64,000 bases of DNA from Pardosa pseudoannulata (Eukaryota; Arthropoda; Arachnida; Araneae; Lycosidae), in NCBI GenBank assembly GCA_032207245.1, contig CM063502.1, forward strand, positions 65,370,069 through 65,434,068, written 5' to 3'. Every line of letters starts with the position of its first letter. Position 1 is the first letter of the stretch. A model generated the notes under the pieces. It saw only the letters and a program-made list of their open reading frames with translations. It was not told where the DNA came from and did no database searches. A program made the translations under genes and the position numbers. Below, one piece after another: positions 12,527 through 22,697 of this stretch.

Positions 12527-13695
12527 CACTAGAATTACGGTGGTTTTTGTATACCTAGAATTAAGGCTGGTGTCATTTTGACCCCTTGATAAAATATCTG
12601 CATATTTCTCTATAATATAATATATTCGTGAAAAATAACGCAAATTATGACAAATACAGTTTATTTTAAAGAATATACTTTTCAGGTATGTAATCAAATA
12701 ACGAACAAGCATTTAAATATTTCCATTTGAAAATGTAATTTAGCTTTACCAGAACAAATATGACGTTTAGCATAGGATGTCGGTCCTGCATTTTCCCACA
12801 AGATATTTTGCAAGGGTCGGCGACCAGAAGTATTAAGTATTTTCTACTTTCCATACAGTTCGATCACTAGCAATTTCTTTACAAGTGTTAGCCTGAATTA
12901 CGTTGAATTTCATATTCCCTTTTGAGCTTCAACTAGTTCCTGCTTTGGCATTCTTAGGTACCGCAGAATTTGAGCTCGTAGAAACAAATCCATTTGTACT
13001 TTCACTTGAGCTAGAGGATATTGTCTGATTACTCTCTATAATAAGTTCATAATCACAATGTTTAAACTCAATCTTTATCTGTAGAATTATTTTCGATTTC
13101 AGAACCAGAATCAGCATCAGATAGTTCTTGCATCAGTTTCACGATTTCTTCATGCGTTAGTCCTTTTCTATGAGCCATTAGTACGTCACTATAATAAATT
13201 CATGTAAATAGAATAAAATTTTCCACTAAAACTTGTTATGAATATTAAACAAAATATCTATGAAAAATCTACAAACGTTCAGCTCAATTTTCAGCTCGTC
13301 TTTTTTGTTTTTTTTCGCAAAGTATTGCGCATATTTCAAATCACGTGACTGGCAGATATGACTACGCAGACCCACCATATTTTGCTTTGTTTGTATTTTG
13401 TTTATTAGGTTCAAGTAAATGTAGTTTATAGAAGTGTTTAGATAATACAATGGAGTGTGTTCACACATTTCTTTTCCCTCAAAAGGGTCAAAATGACACG
13501 TGTCGTATTTCTAGGTATAATCATTAGTTAGGGCTAAAATAAAAATACGATTTTCTTGAAATCTTTACTATTTCGTAAATCACAATGATTTAGGAAAAAT
13601 CAAGAAAGGATTAAGATATTTGCAAAAAAATAGAAGAGCTGTCAGAGATAAAAGTTCGCTAGGTGTCAAAATGACCCCCTACCGTAATTCTAGTA
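12527..13695 (-). mobile_element. Inner piggyBac-like element with transposase remnant
   Basis: 1,169 bp between TTAA sites (12,523-12,526 and 13,696-13,699). The terminal inverted repeats agree at 14 of 15 positions: cactagaattacggt, and tactagaattacggt on the other strand. A subterminal motif gtgtcattttgaccc occurs near each end, and again inside the right end together with tacctagaa. On the minus strand an open frame starts at 13,178 (MAHRKGLTHEEIVKLMQEL...), the type of N-terminus seen in piggyBac transposases. It is followed by an acidic, Ser-rich stretch that continues in another frame to about 12,930. The catalytic DDD core is missing. Near 12,680-12,760 a minus-strand frame holds scattered Cys residues and an LHT-stop like a piggyBac C-terminus, which is weak evidence. 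Confidence 0.8.
12930..13178 (-). pseudogene. piggyBac transposase N-terminal fragment, broken
   Basis: The ATG at 13,176-13,178 (reverse strand) opens a 36-codon frame beginning MAHRKGLTHEEIV. It reaches a stop after the acidic stretch LSDADSGSEIEN. Reading resumes in a neighbouring frame as a Ser-rich, presumably disordered segment (SSSSSESTNGF...) until a stop near 12,929. This is the typical layout of the non-catalytic N-terminal region of piggyBac transposases. A frameshift and the loss of the catalytic domain make it non-functional. Confidence 0.65.
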
Positions 13696-13737
13696 TTAAG
13701 CATAAGTGGCATATGCATACGGCAGTTAATGCATTAA

Positions 13738-14480
13738 CTGTGCAAATTTATGTATGTATAATCTTGAACTTTGATCTCTATAAAGCTACAAAATTTGTTT
13801 AAAGAAATCTGCTCTGAAGCAAAGCAATTTTCCACAGGGATAAAGTGATGCGAGAGTTATCCAATATGGCTGGTACTTAACCACGTTGACTAACGTCATG
13901 ATTTTCATCTTCGGGTCTATATTCATTATTTTCTCAAGCTGTGTTCACATATGTACATCACACGAATCAAAACTAGAATATGACCACTGAGAATTTAATA
14001 TACTATTGGAAGTGAAACAAACTAAATATTAATTACATAAATGTTTAACTCCTTAATCGCATAATTCTGGGGAAAACGGTCATAAAACTGTACATTTTGT
14101 ATTAAAAAAAATTGCATAAATCTATGGCTATATGTAATATGTGCCTTCATTTTTAACTTTTGAGTTCATTTTGAGTTTAAAATCGAGTTCTTTTTTTTAT
14201 AAAAATCCAATAATTAGTTTTATGACTAAATGTTGGTTTTCCGTTAAATAGTAAATTTTAAAAAATGTTTTAAAAGTTTAAAGAACTTTATTAAACTTAC
14301 GTATAATATAAATATTAGTAATTTTTTCCTGCTTGATAAATCTTAAAGCATGAGATGTGAAGTCCAACAATCACAACCTGAACTGTAATACAGAGTTTTA
14401 TTCCTGCATATATTTTGGAACAACTTTCCATTCTTTTCATGTTTGCTATTTCTTATCAGTCAGATGTATGTCTAATAAAA
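13738..14480. other. AT-rich spacer
   Basis: No recognised gene or repeat. It ends where the polypyrimidine-rich start of the next dispersed element begins. Confidence 0.5.
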
Positions 14481-14499
14481 TGCCTTTCAATCAAACAGT

Positions 14500-15307
14500 T
14501 TTTTTCTAAACTTTTTTTTGCAATGGTATCCTGATTTTTTTGTTTTTCTCCGCTTTTTTTTCCGTTTTTTTCCGTTGATAACAGTTTTCCTTTTTTCCCC
14601 CCCTTTTTCCTTACTAAATTTCCTTTTTTATTTTTTTGCATATTATCCTTTAAAACATTTTTCCTAATTAAAAAAATTGAACTGTTCTGTCTTTTTCCTC
14701 ATTTTTTCCTCTCTTTCCTGTTTTTTTTCTATCTTTTTTTCAATGCTTTTTCTCTTTTTTTTCCCTCTTTTTCTTTTTTTTTCCTCTTTTTCCTTTTTTT
14801 TCCTCTTTTTCCTTTTTTTTCCTCTTTTTCCTTTTTTTTCCTCTTTTTCCTTTTTTTTCCTCTTTTTCCTTTTTTTTCCTCTTTTTCCTTTTTTTTCCTC
14901 TTTTTCCTTTTTTTTCCTCTTTTTCCTTTTTTTTTCCTCTTTTTCCTTTTTTTTCCTCTTTTTCCTTTTTTTTCCTCTTTTTCCCTTTTTTTTCCTCTTT
15001 TTTTTTTCCCCTTTTTTTTTTCCTCTTTTTCCCTTTTTTTTTCCTCTTTTTTTTTTCCTCTTTTTTTTTTCCTCTTTTTTTTTTCCTCTTTTTTTTTCCT
15101 CTTTTTTTTTTCCTCTTTTTTTTTTTCCTCTTTTTTTTTTCCCTCTTTTTTTTTTCCTCTTTTTTTTTTCCTCTTTTTTTTTCCTCTTTTTTTTTTCCTC
15201 TTTTTTTTTTCTCTTTTTTTTTCCTCTTTTTTTTTCCTCTTTTTTTTCCTCTTTTTTTTCCTTTTTTTTTCCTCTTTTTTTTTCTTCCTTTTTTTTCCTC
15301 TTTTTTT

Positions 15308-15342
<35 letters not shown>

Positions 15343-16565
15343 CCTCTTTTTCCCTTTTTTTTTCCTCTTTTTCCTTTTTTTTTTCCTCTTTTTCCTCTTT
15401 TTCCTTATTTCACTCTATTCCTTTTTTTTCGTCTATTCCCGCCTTTTATTCCTTTTTTCTTTGGGCCAATCACTACTTTTATTTGATTTTCTTCCTAAAA
15501 AATTAGATTTATACTGTATTTTTTAAACATTAGTTATAAATCAATGTAAGAAGAATTAATAGAATTTTACAAACTAGTTAACAAATTTTGCTTTTACAAA
15601 GTTTTCAAGTTCTGTGTGAAAGTGCATTTTTTTAAAGCTTTGCTATTTGAAACGGCTTTTAAATTATTGATATACTGTTGAGATCCCTATTTTAACAAAC
15701 CAGCTTATAACAAATGAAAATTTTGATCTCATGATTTTCCTTTTGGTTACAATGCTAATTTATCCGTAAATTCTCCATTTTATACATTTATAGTGAATCT
15801 TAATGAGGTAGAAAGATCCTTTCTTTCAGTCGTTTACTAGGTTTTTTTTTCTTCATTTTTTATAAAACTTTTTTGCAGTTATAAAAATAGATTTAAATGT
15901 TTCTAGATTTAAAAACAAAATGCATGAAATTAATATCTTGTGCAGCCCCTCCAAGGTTTTTTTTTACAAAGAAACTTTTTAAACTATCTTGATACTGGGA
16001 TCACGTTTGTAGATTATAAATTAATTCAGTATTAAAATAGTAAGCAATAACTAAAGACGAAACTAATTTTTCATTTGTCTACATTTTTGGTCACTCTAAT
16101 ATTCAATCGTTCTGTTTGGTTAAGGTCAATTAAAATCATTAAAGACAATATTTTTATAAATCTTGTATAAGATAATATGTAATCTTACGTAAATCTTATA
16201 CAAGTTATAATTTTCTTAGATCTAGCATTTTTCTTAAAGGTTCAAGTACAACAAACAAAATGGTTCCTCAAACTTTAATATAATAAAGTTCAACGGTATT
16301 GGGGAAATCATTTATTTTTTTTAATTAGGCACATTGAAGAAGCATCTGATTTGAATCTTATTTTAAATATTTTTTTAGTATGAAACTTGAGTACTTGCTT
16401 ATATTGATAAAAAGTTATTTAGATACTTTCATATTTAGGCACTTGTTTTTGCGTCAAGTAAATCATAACATTAATTTTTAATAGTTGTTTAACTTCCTCT
16501 TTTTTGAATTTTTCTCCTTTTTTTCTTTCTTTTTTCTCAAAATTTTTACTTCTGTCTCTGCCATT
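14500..16565 (+). mobile_element. CAGACAC-family element, copy with expanded 5' end
   Basis: From about 15,400 the sequence follows the family seen at 33,382 and 35,612 (cgtctattcccgcc, ttttttctttgggccaatcac). From 15,500 to 16,560 it matches 40,190-41,300 almost continuously (ttagatttatactgtatttt, caagttctgtgtgaaagtgc, gaatgaggtag-like and ggttcaagtacaacaaac segments). The right end is acttctgtctctg, a variant of the family terminus GTGTCTG. The left terminus is not preserved; it lies somewhere before the polypyrimidine tract. It shows no credible open frame, so it is presumably non-autonomous. Confidence 0.75.
14690..15402. repeat. Polypyrimidine minisatellite (TTTTTTTTCCTCTTTTTCC)n
   Basis: About 0.7 kb of nearly pure T and C on the plus strand. 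It starts as regular 17-19-base units (T8 CCTC T5 CC), then decays to shorter T8-10 CCTC units and ends in a T run of about 30. An all-Phe/Leu/Ser frame of 269 codons spans it but is a by-product of composition. The same motif occurs once or twice at the 5' end of related elements at 33,400 and 35,630, so this is an in-place expansion. Confidence 0.95.
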
Positions 16566-16878
16566 GACCGTCAGCAGGGTGTGAGTATTTCTGAAAAATT
16601 CCAGGTAACGTGTAATTTTCCTCTCCTTTGTTCATTCCCAATTTCTCTAGGTTGAAGAGAATTCTTGGAAATTCAAACGACAGCGAAGGGAAAGAAAATG
16701 TTTTTTTTTATGAATATATTGTGAATATTATTTGACAGTTAAAATGAGGTTTGAAAACTGATCCCATTAACCTATGTAACGATAATTAAAGCGATAATAA
16801 AGCGATAATTTTAACAGACAAATGAATAGAGAAAATATGTTCCAAGCGATTTCGATAACAAGTGATTGATAACATTAA

Positions 16879-17447
16879 CCCCTTCCGGCAAAATTACGAG
16901 TCTAGCTCGTCATTAGTTTTTCATTCCATACCGCACAATGACGAGCTACACTCGTCATGCGATTAAAGTTACTGTTAAATATGATAATTAATTTAGTTTA
17001 AAATTTCTAGTGTACTGAATTTGGCAACACTTTTATCACTTGTGAAAATCACAAGTCACTATTGCATATTGTTTACTTAGAATTTCTTGGTACAAGTCAT
17101 TGCCAAATTAATGAGTCAGAATAAAAGAAAACCTACTAAGAAATGCCGTGTGTGTTACAAGAATCAAATTAAAAGTGAGACTACTTGGCGGTGTAAACAA
17201 TTAAGAATTCCTTTGCACTTTGTTTTGAAAAGTACCACTAGCTTGAAGACTATTATCTGTATACCTTATTAATGTTTTGCTTTGATATTTTCTTAATTAT
17301 ACCTTTTCTGATATTATTTAACACTATGTAAAAAGTGGATTTTAATTAGGAATATGTAAGAATTGTAAAATGAAACAAGTTCTTTAAATAAAAAATAAAT
17401 GGTTATTTCATGCACAGTTTTTCATTATTAAATCATACCGGAAGGGG
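16879..17447 (+). mobile_element. piggyBac deletion derivative
   Basis: 569 bp between TTAA at 16,875-16,878 and 17,448-17,451. The ends are CCCCTTCCGGCAA on the left and the reverse complement of CCCCTTCCGGTAT on the right (10 of the first 10 bases identical). Subterminal palindromes ACGAGTCTAGCTCGT and ATGACGAGctacaCTCGTCAT lie near the left end. It carries only the last part of a transposase frame. Both target site and ends fit piggyBac. Confidence 0.9.
17087..17272 (+). pseudogene. piggyBac transposase C-terminal Cys-rich fragment
   Basis: A 61-codon frame contains KKCRVCYKNQIKSETTWRC at about residues 18-36. This matches the first half of the C-terminal zinc-binding Cys-rich domain of piggyBac transposases (C-x2-C ... 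C-x2-C pattern), which in the family binds the terminal repeats. The last Cys of the second pair and the following Cys/His residues are gone: RCKQLRIPLHF stands where the family has C-x2-C...LC. No catalytic domain precedes it, since the element is only 569 bp. It is a relic inside the element at 16,879-17,447. Confidence 0.75.
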
Positions 17448-17522
17448 TTAACCGCGATCACATTAAACTGAGTTCGCTTTAGTTCAAAATAGTTTGATCT
17501 AACACATTACAAAGAGTCTGGT

Positions 17523-17868
17523 GAACCCCCGCATCCCTGTCTTTTATCTTTTTTACGTTTTATAGGCTTATTTTGGTCTATTTAACTTTTTTCTATTAAG
17601 TGTTTTAGTTTTTTTACATCTTTTAATTAAAATTTATTGTGATTTTAGCTTTTTAATGTTTCATCTTTTTACCTTTTACATACCTATCTGGTGAAATTGA
17701 GTTTTTACTTTGCAGACGGTTTTATAACTTTATTAAACTGGTACGGTTTTATCTTGTTATTAGGCTAGGACTCTTTTATCAGTATGTCTTGTTTTTATGA
17801 ATACACCTTGTGCTTGGCGCTTATGTCCTAAACAGGACCTTGCGCCGTAAAACTCCAACCAACCAACC
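17523..17868 (+). mobile_element. 5'-truncated LINE 3' tail
   Basis: 346 bp flanked by a perfect 15-bp direct repeat tacaaagagtctggt (17,508-17,522 and 17,869-17,883), the signature of target-primed reverse transcription. The 3' end has a strong stem-loop at 17,816-17,846 (GGCGC..GTCCT/AGGAC..GCGCC), then CCGTAAAACTCCAACC and AACC repeats. There is no coding sequence left, so the clade is uncertain. The final 14 bases before the tail are shared with the SINEs of this window. Confidence 0.85.
17816..17846 (+). other. LINE 3' stem-loop
   Basis: Arms GGCGC + GTCCT and AGGAC + GCGCC are separated by small bulges around loop aaac. Its position directly before the tail fits a reverse-transcriptase recognition hairpin, as known for several LINE clades. 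That function is inferred. Confidence 0.65.
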
Positions 17869-18177
17869 TACAAAGAGTCTGGTACAGCCATCGGGTGTAT
17901 AGTTTGAGAAATCATGATTTCGGGCATAAGCAATAGATATTTTTACTATTTTTGGTTAAGTGCTTTTGAACACTCCAGCCTGGGAATATCACGGGCAGAG
18001 GAAAGAGGGCGAAACTCATCACGTCAGAACCGCCGGAGTTTTGGAGTACTGAAAACATCGGTCTCGGTCTTGCATACCAGATTAGTATGAATTTGCGCTA
18101 TTCAAAAAGCACACTGTATTTACAAGTGGTGACATTTATTCATTTATAGTCATTTATTTTTTTATCAATTAGTATAA

Positions 18178-18371
18178 TCCCCTATATAATAATAGCCTAA
18201 GGTGTCTGTCGGCAAATTTTTGAAGCGGTTGTACATGTATATGTGGGTAGAACATCAATTTTAACAGACGATTTGACATTCTCCCACCTAAGTTAACTTT
18301 TATCTTAATTTAACTTACAACTAACTACACAACAATAACAATAACATATTAGTAACAGTTCACAAGTCTAG
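18178..18371 (+). mobile_element. Short Helitron-like copy 1 of a tandem trio
   Basis: It begins TCCCCTATATAATAATAGCC, identical to the next copy, continues with a variant of the 5' region (tgaagcggttgtac) and ends in CTAG exactly where copy 2 begins. Its last 150 bp are unrelated to the other copies, and I see no hairpin before CTAG, so its 3' end is uncertain. It is non-autonomous. Confidence 0.6.
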
Positions 18372-19025
18372 TCCCCTATATAATAATAGCCTAAGTTATC
18401 TGTCCGTCTGTCCACGAATTTTTGAAGCGGTTGGACCTGGAATGGAAATAGGCTCCATATTGAATTCTTAATGAGTTAGGGTTAACAAAATTTAAAGCGA
18501 GTAAAGTTTATTTTCTCCTTAACTATCGATCTGATTCTAAAATAAATTGGTATAAATAAGCTTCATATCACAGCAAAAATATTGAAATTCACTCCTTTTT
18601 TCGAAAGTTTAATGCGATTATTTCAAGCCCCATTTTCCCCCATTAAGAGCAGGCGATTAAATTTATCAATTTATTATAGAATAAATAGATGAAAAAACAT
18701 TTTTCTATCATTATGACGTCATTCCTTTAACCATCTCATTTAATCATTTCTTATTTTAAATTATTTAAATATCGTCTGCATTATTTTCACACGTTTTATC
18801 ACTGAACTTATATATAACGTAATTAATTTTCTTTTATATTTCTCTTAAATAATAGATTAGGTACGTATGTGATAATTTAAAATTCAATCAACGATTATTT
18901 TTTGCTGCAAGATAATTCTCAGCCAAAAAAAATACCCATTTTTTTTACCTGCCTCATAGGGTAGTTTACAATTCTGGAAAATTAAAAAATTTACTGATCC
19001 CGTCATATGACGGGCTATATGCTAG
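18372..19025 (+). mobile_element. Non-autonomous Helitron, complete (copy 2)
   Basis: 654 bp. The 5' end is TC (TCCCCTATATAATAATAGCC) and the 3' end is a 16-bp perfect hairpin CCCGTCATATGACGGG, then CTATATG and CTAG, followed by T. TC start, hairpin about 10 nt upstream and CTRR end are the defining Helitron marks. There are no terminal inverted repeats and no target duplication. It carries no Rep/helicase frame. It is abutted directly by copies 1 and 3. Confidence 0.9.
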
Positions 19026-19277
19026 TTTCCTATATAATAACAGCCTGAGTTATCTGTCCGTCTGTCCTCGAACTTATGAAGCGGTTGGACCTGGAATGGA
19101 TAGAGGCATCCATATCGGATTCTTGATGAGTTAAAGTTAGCAAAATTCACAGAATGATTATCTTCTCTTAAACTATCAATCCGTTTCTAAAATATTTTTG
19201 TATAAATATGCTTCATATCACAGCAAAAAATACTGGCTTTAAAACGTTCGAAATCCACCCCTCTCCCCATTTTCGAG

Positions 19278-19417
19278 TTTTCGGTAGAGGAGTTCGTGGG
19301 TTCGAATCCCACAGTGGCATGGATGTTCGTAGACTTTCGGAATAGACTTTAATCTGTAGGTCCCGGTCTCATTAGCCCTCGTGTTGCAAAAAGTAGACCG
19401 CAGCAAACCAAACCATA
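19278..19417 (+). mobile_element. 5'-truncated SINE inside a Helitron
   Basis: It is flanked by the 13-bp duplication ccccattttcgag (19,265-19,277 and 19,418-19,430). It starts within the tRNA head (tcggtagaggagttcgtggg) and includes B box gggttcgaatccc, ggcatggatgttcgtag and tail agaccgcagcaaaccaaacc. The target is Helitron copy 3, so the SINE is younger than the Helitron. Confidence 0.9.
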
Positions 19418-19989
19418 CCCCATTTTCGAGCGTTTAATGCCATATCAAGCCCCATTTTAAGAGCAGGAGATTAAATTTATCAATTTAACACATAATAAAC
19501 AGATATAAATGACATTTTTTTTCTAGCATTTTGACATAATTCTTTTAACTATCTCATTTAATAATTTCTTATCTTAAATTATTTAAATATCGTCTGCATT
19601 ATTTGCATACGTCTTATTGCTGAACTTAGGTATGACGTAAATAATTTTCTTGTGTATTTGGATTAAATAATAGATCAGGTACATGTGATAATTTTAAATT
19701 TAATCACCGATTTTTTGTTGCAAGATAATGAGGAATTTTCACGTTTTTTTTATTTTTAGAAGACCAAAAAGTAAACAGAACAGTACAATTTTTCATTTCA
19801 TTTGGGCCCTAATTAGGGAATTCTAATGGGTTTTATATCGGACTCCTTAACGTCTCTCGGAAACGCTACTTTTCCTCCGCCTAGTTTGTGACCTCATAGT
19901 TCATGAAAACACAGCCTATGTTTACATGGGAGAAGGCGACTTTTTAATTTATTTCTGTTCGAAGATTCGCATAAATAGAAGTTTTTTTT

Positions 19990-20191
19990 ATGTCTGACAC
20001 AAAAATGTCGTATACTAAATACTGTATTGTGCTACTCTGTACGAATACAATAACTAGTTGTAATTAAAATATAATTTTCAGCGCCCCAAAGATCCCAGTA
20101 TACGTGAAACGTGGCGTAATGCTATGAAGAGATGAGAAATTAATCCCAAATTATCAAAATCTTCTGTGTGGATTTGTGATGACCATTTTAC
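19990..20191 (+). pseudogene. THAP zinc-finger exon, copy A, broken
   Basis: The frame starts MSDTKMSYTKYCIVLLC and carries the first Cys pair of the C2CH THAP finger. It continues in shifted frames as PKDPSIRETWRNAMKR and PKLSKSSVWICDDHF, which hold the family's conserved Pro, Trp and final Cys-x2-His-Phe. Breaks are an in-frame stop where copy B has GAG, a one-base deletion before PKD, and a stop after AMKR. THAP domains bind DNA, and in transposases they recognise the element ends. Compare the matching exon at 38,078-38,282. Confidence 0.85.
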
Positions 20192-20917
20192 TATAATTAA
20201 CCTTTGCTTTTCTTTTAATATTGCGTTTCAAAGTTCTGTTCGTTAACAACTGTTTTTACTTTTAAAAAAATCCCTGATTTTGAAGTATTTTCAGAAAGCT
20301 TAGTTGCTTTATGAGTTTATGAAGGATATAAATTACAATTATTTAATACATAACGTAAAAAAAATTATGTCCTAACGTATTTAAATATTTTCTTGGAAGA
20401 TACCTACTTTCTTGAATAGAGGTTCACACTGCGACATCTTTCAATTAAATTGGATGCTAATTTGAAAAATGTATAAATATATTTTTTTAAATACTCTATT
20501 ACTTAAAAATTGTAAATTTAATTCCAGAAACTATAAATTTTTTATTCAGCATTTATATTAATAATGTATTAATATTTAATCTATAAATCAAAAGTAATAC
20601 AATCTTTAAGTATAAAAAAGAACTATGAAGAATCTGAACAATACATACATTTTAAAAGTAATTTGTGATTTTTTTAATAAAGTGTGAATTCTATATTTCT
20701 AATTAAAGTACAGACACACAATATCAATTTCATATTTTAGCACAAATAAAATCTCGGGAATTTTTCTGAAATTTATACATCATTTCCATCTGCCATCCAA
20801 AAACCGGTTCTATTTGCATAAAATATGCCGATGTATACTCTTTTTCCTATTAAGTTTCACGTTTTTTAAGTTTATGGGTCCACGTTATTCGTGAAGCCTA
20901 TGCTACCCTTAAAATTA

Positions 20918-21098
20918 GGCCGAACGATGGCCAATTGGTTAGGGTGCTGGCCTTCGGTACCAGAGTTCGTGGGTTCGAATCCCACAGTGGCATCGATGTT
21001 CGTAGCCGTCCGGAATCGGCTTTAAGCTGTAGGTCCCGGTCTCATTAGCCCTCATGTTGCGAAAAGTAGACCGTTGCACTCCATTCCAAACCAAACCA
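20918..21098 (+). mobile_element. Full-length tRNA-derived SINE with target duplication
   Basis: A 181-bp copy flanked by a perfect 13-bp duplication acccttaaaatta (20,905-20,917 and 21,099-21,111). The head is ccgaacgatggccaattggt, with A-box-like tggttagggtg and B box gggttcgaatccc. The body is ggcatcgatgttcgtagccg and gtctcattagccctca, and the tail is ctccattccaaaccaaacc. This is one of the best preserved copies and therefore young. It interrupts THAP transposon copy A. Confidence 0.95.
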
Positions 21099-21160
21099 AC
21101 CCTTAAAATTAACATTAATTCAAAAGTGCACAGGCCATACTGTTTATCTACATATCAATT

Positions 21161-21244
21161 TATACTAATGTAATTTTATAAAGTTTCTTTCTTTATTAAA
21201 TTATAGAAATGAATAAAGAAACTTTATAAAATTACATTAGTATA
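21161..21244. repeat. Long foldback hairpin
   Basis: The left arm (21,161-21,197) and right arm (21,212-21,244) are reverse complements over 33 bases, except for a four-base insertion in the left arm. The loop is about 14 bases. The outer part (tttaataaaattacattag) is then repeated directly at 21,248-21,270. It lies inside THAP transposon copy A. Confidence 0.85.
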
Positions 21245-21804
21245 AATTTAATAAAATTACATTAGTATAAATGCTATATAGCCGTAATTGTTTTAATTGA
21301 AAATAGTTCATGATATGAATCTTTTTTTTAATGTAAACATGAAATAATTTGTATTTTGCATACAAAAAGATAAACCTTTATGAAAAATAATAAATGGGGA
21401 TTTTTACAATGGTGATCTTTATAATCACACATGATGGGGGATTTACTATATAATCTAAGTGTTTTGATCCAAGAATACTTTTTAATATATTTCTAACAAC
21501 ATTATTAAAATACTGTTCAGATATTTTTTATTTTACCAGATCAAAATAACATTCATACATAACTTCCAATTAAAAGAAATATAAATGCCTTTAATTTTTC
21601 ATTTAAACATTACTTCTATCTCTGTATATAAAATGTGATACTGCAACAACAAATGTGTATGTGTGAATAAATATATGACGTATTGTCAGTGTCTACAAAC
21701 AGAATAGCTGTGATTAGAATTAATAGAACACTTTTATATTTGAAGTAAAGGAAGATAAACTGAAAAAATATGAAAAATTATTTTCCATATCTTTAGGTTT
21801 TGAT

Positions 21805-21912
21805 TCCTCGTAGTTCCGCTCCCAATAAATCTGAATTATTTCCAAAAACGAAAACATTGATATACTGGAAATTTTCGCGAAATTGTCGGACTGTTCTTTG
21901 ATAAGAGACATT
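21805..21912 (+). pseudogene. Conserved 3' exon of THAP transposon, copy A
   Basis: The sequence from ggttttgattcctcg to gataagagacattttt aligns with 36,421-36,570 (minus) in copy B. The readable product begins VLIPRSSAPNKSELF against VLIPRISAPIKSGFY in copy B, followed by divergence after a frameshift. An acceptor-like atctttag precedes it. The function of this exon is unknown to me; its position suggests the C-terminus of the element's protein. Confidence 0.6.
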
Positions 21913-22039
21913 TTTAACAAATATAGATAGAAATATTATCGCGATTGATAAAATTATCATGAATGTCGGTAGAAATAATTATTGAAGATTTGAAAATTTG
22001 AAAATACGAGCAAAGCACAACCCGGAAATATATCCACTT

Positions 22040-22581
22040 TGTAGAGTCTCGCGTGTCTTCACCGATGACTGCTCGCCTATTGTTACTGGAGAAGGTATCG
22101 TGGATTCGATGAAAGCTTAACTGGCCGATAATTATTGCAGAGACAAAATCCTTGACTATACATTTTATTTTACAGATTTTGTTAAGGCATATGTACACTG
22201 AACATCTTAATCATAAACATGGCTGAAATAAGACAGAATAACCAAATTCTGCCGAGCGGAAAGCACCTCTCGGTCTCGGCTCTTTCCAGAATAATGTCCG
22301 TTCTATCTCGTTTCGAGCGGGCTTCTCCTCCACTGCTGTTCTCGAGGGCCGGGTGGAACCCCCCCCCCTCTTGGTCATGCTTTCGCCTCCATGGAAAAAA
22401 TGTCCTTCTCCGCAGCTGGCGCGGACGGGGGTGGCATCCTTCCCCCCTCCTGTTGAACTTTCACCTTCCTGGAACAGGGCTTGTCCACCCTCTCTCGGTG
22501 TGTCCGTCTTCGCTCCTTAGCGCCGTAAAAAAATGCAGGTGTCCATGTAACACAAACTGGAGTCTTGAGTCTAGTATTACA
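22040..22581 (-). mobile_element. Solo LTR 1
   Basis: 542 bp with TG...CA ends (TGTAGAGTC ... GTATTACA) and a perfect 5-bp duplication CACTT (22,035-22,039; 22,582-22,586). It is 60-70% similar by eye to solo LTR 2 over its length. It is strongly GC-rich in the middle against the AT-rich surroundings. A conserved AATAAA on the minus strand (near 22,170) suggests minus orientation. There is no internal region between the two LTRs, so each is a solo remnant. The superfamily is undetermined. Open frames in it are not genes. Confidence 0.85.
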
Positions 22582-22697
22582 CACTTCCTAACAAAAATGT
22601 CAACATTGAGTAACAGGAACTGTGATGTCACAGCCAATCACGGAGCGTTTTCAAGTCGCATGGTTTTCTCCTAACTTTAAAATAAATTTTAAAAATG

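Larger units (their letters stand above)
12386..13737. mobile_element. Outer piggyBac-like MITE, split by an inner one
   Basis: TTAA at 12,386-12,389 and at 13,734-13,737 bounds inverted ends. Left is CCCCTTAACTGCCG; the right end reads CGGCAGTTAATGCA, whose reverse complement shares TTAACTGCCG. Only about 135 bp at the left and 35 bp at the right belong to this element. Everything between is the inner insertion at 12,527-13,695. TTAA target choice is the hallmark of piggyBac (and of Kolobok), so the family call is by target site and end style. Confidence 0.65.

Noticed and set aside
14677..15486. 269-codon frame, the longest in the window
   Set aside because: It is a Phe/Leu/Ser/Pro translation of a T/C-only tract and has no protein character.
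20060..20082. A 22-bp intron (gtaatt...ttttcag) in the copy A THAP exon
   Set aside because: Alignment with copy B shows this stretch is coding (CNEKIFFS) with a stop mutation; an intron this short is implausible.
20918..21098. Functional tRNA gene from the tRNA-like head
   Set aside because: The A/B boxes are followed by a conserved SINE body and tail, with target duplications, and the same unit recurs many times.
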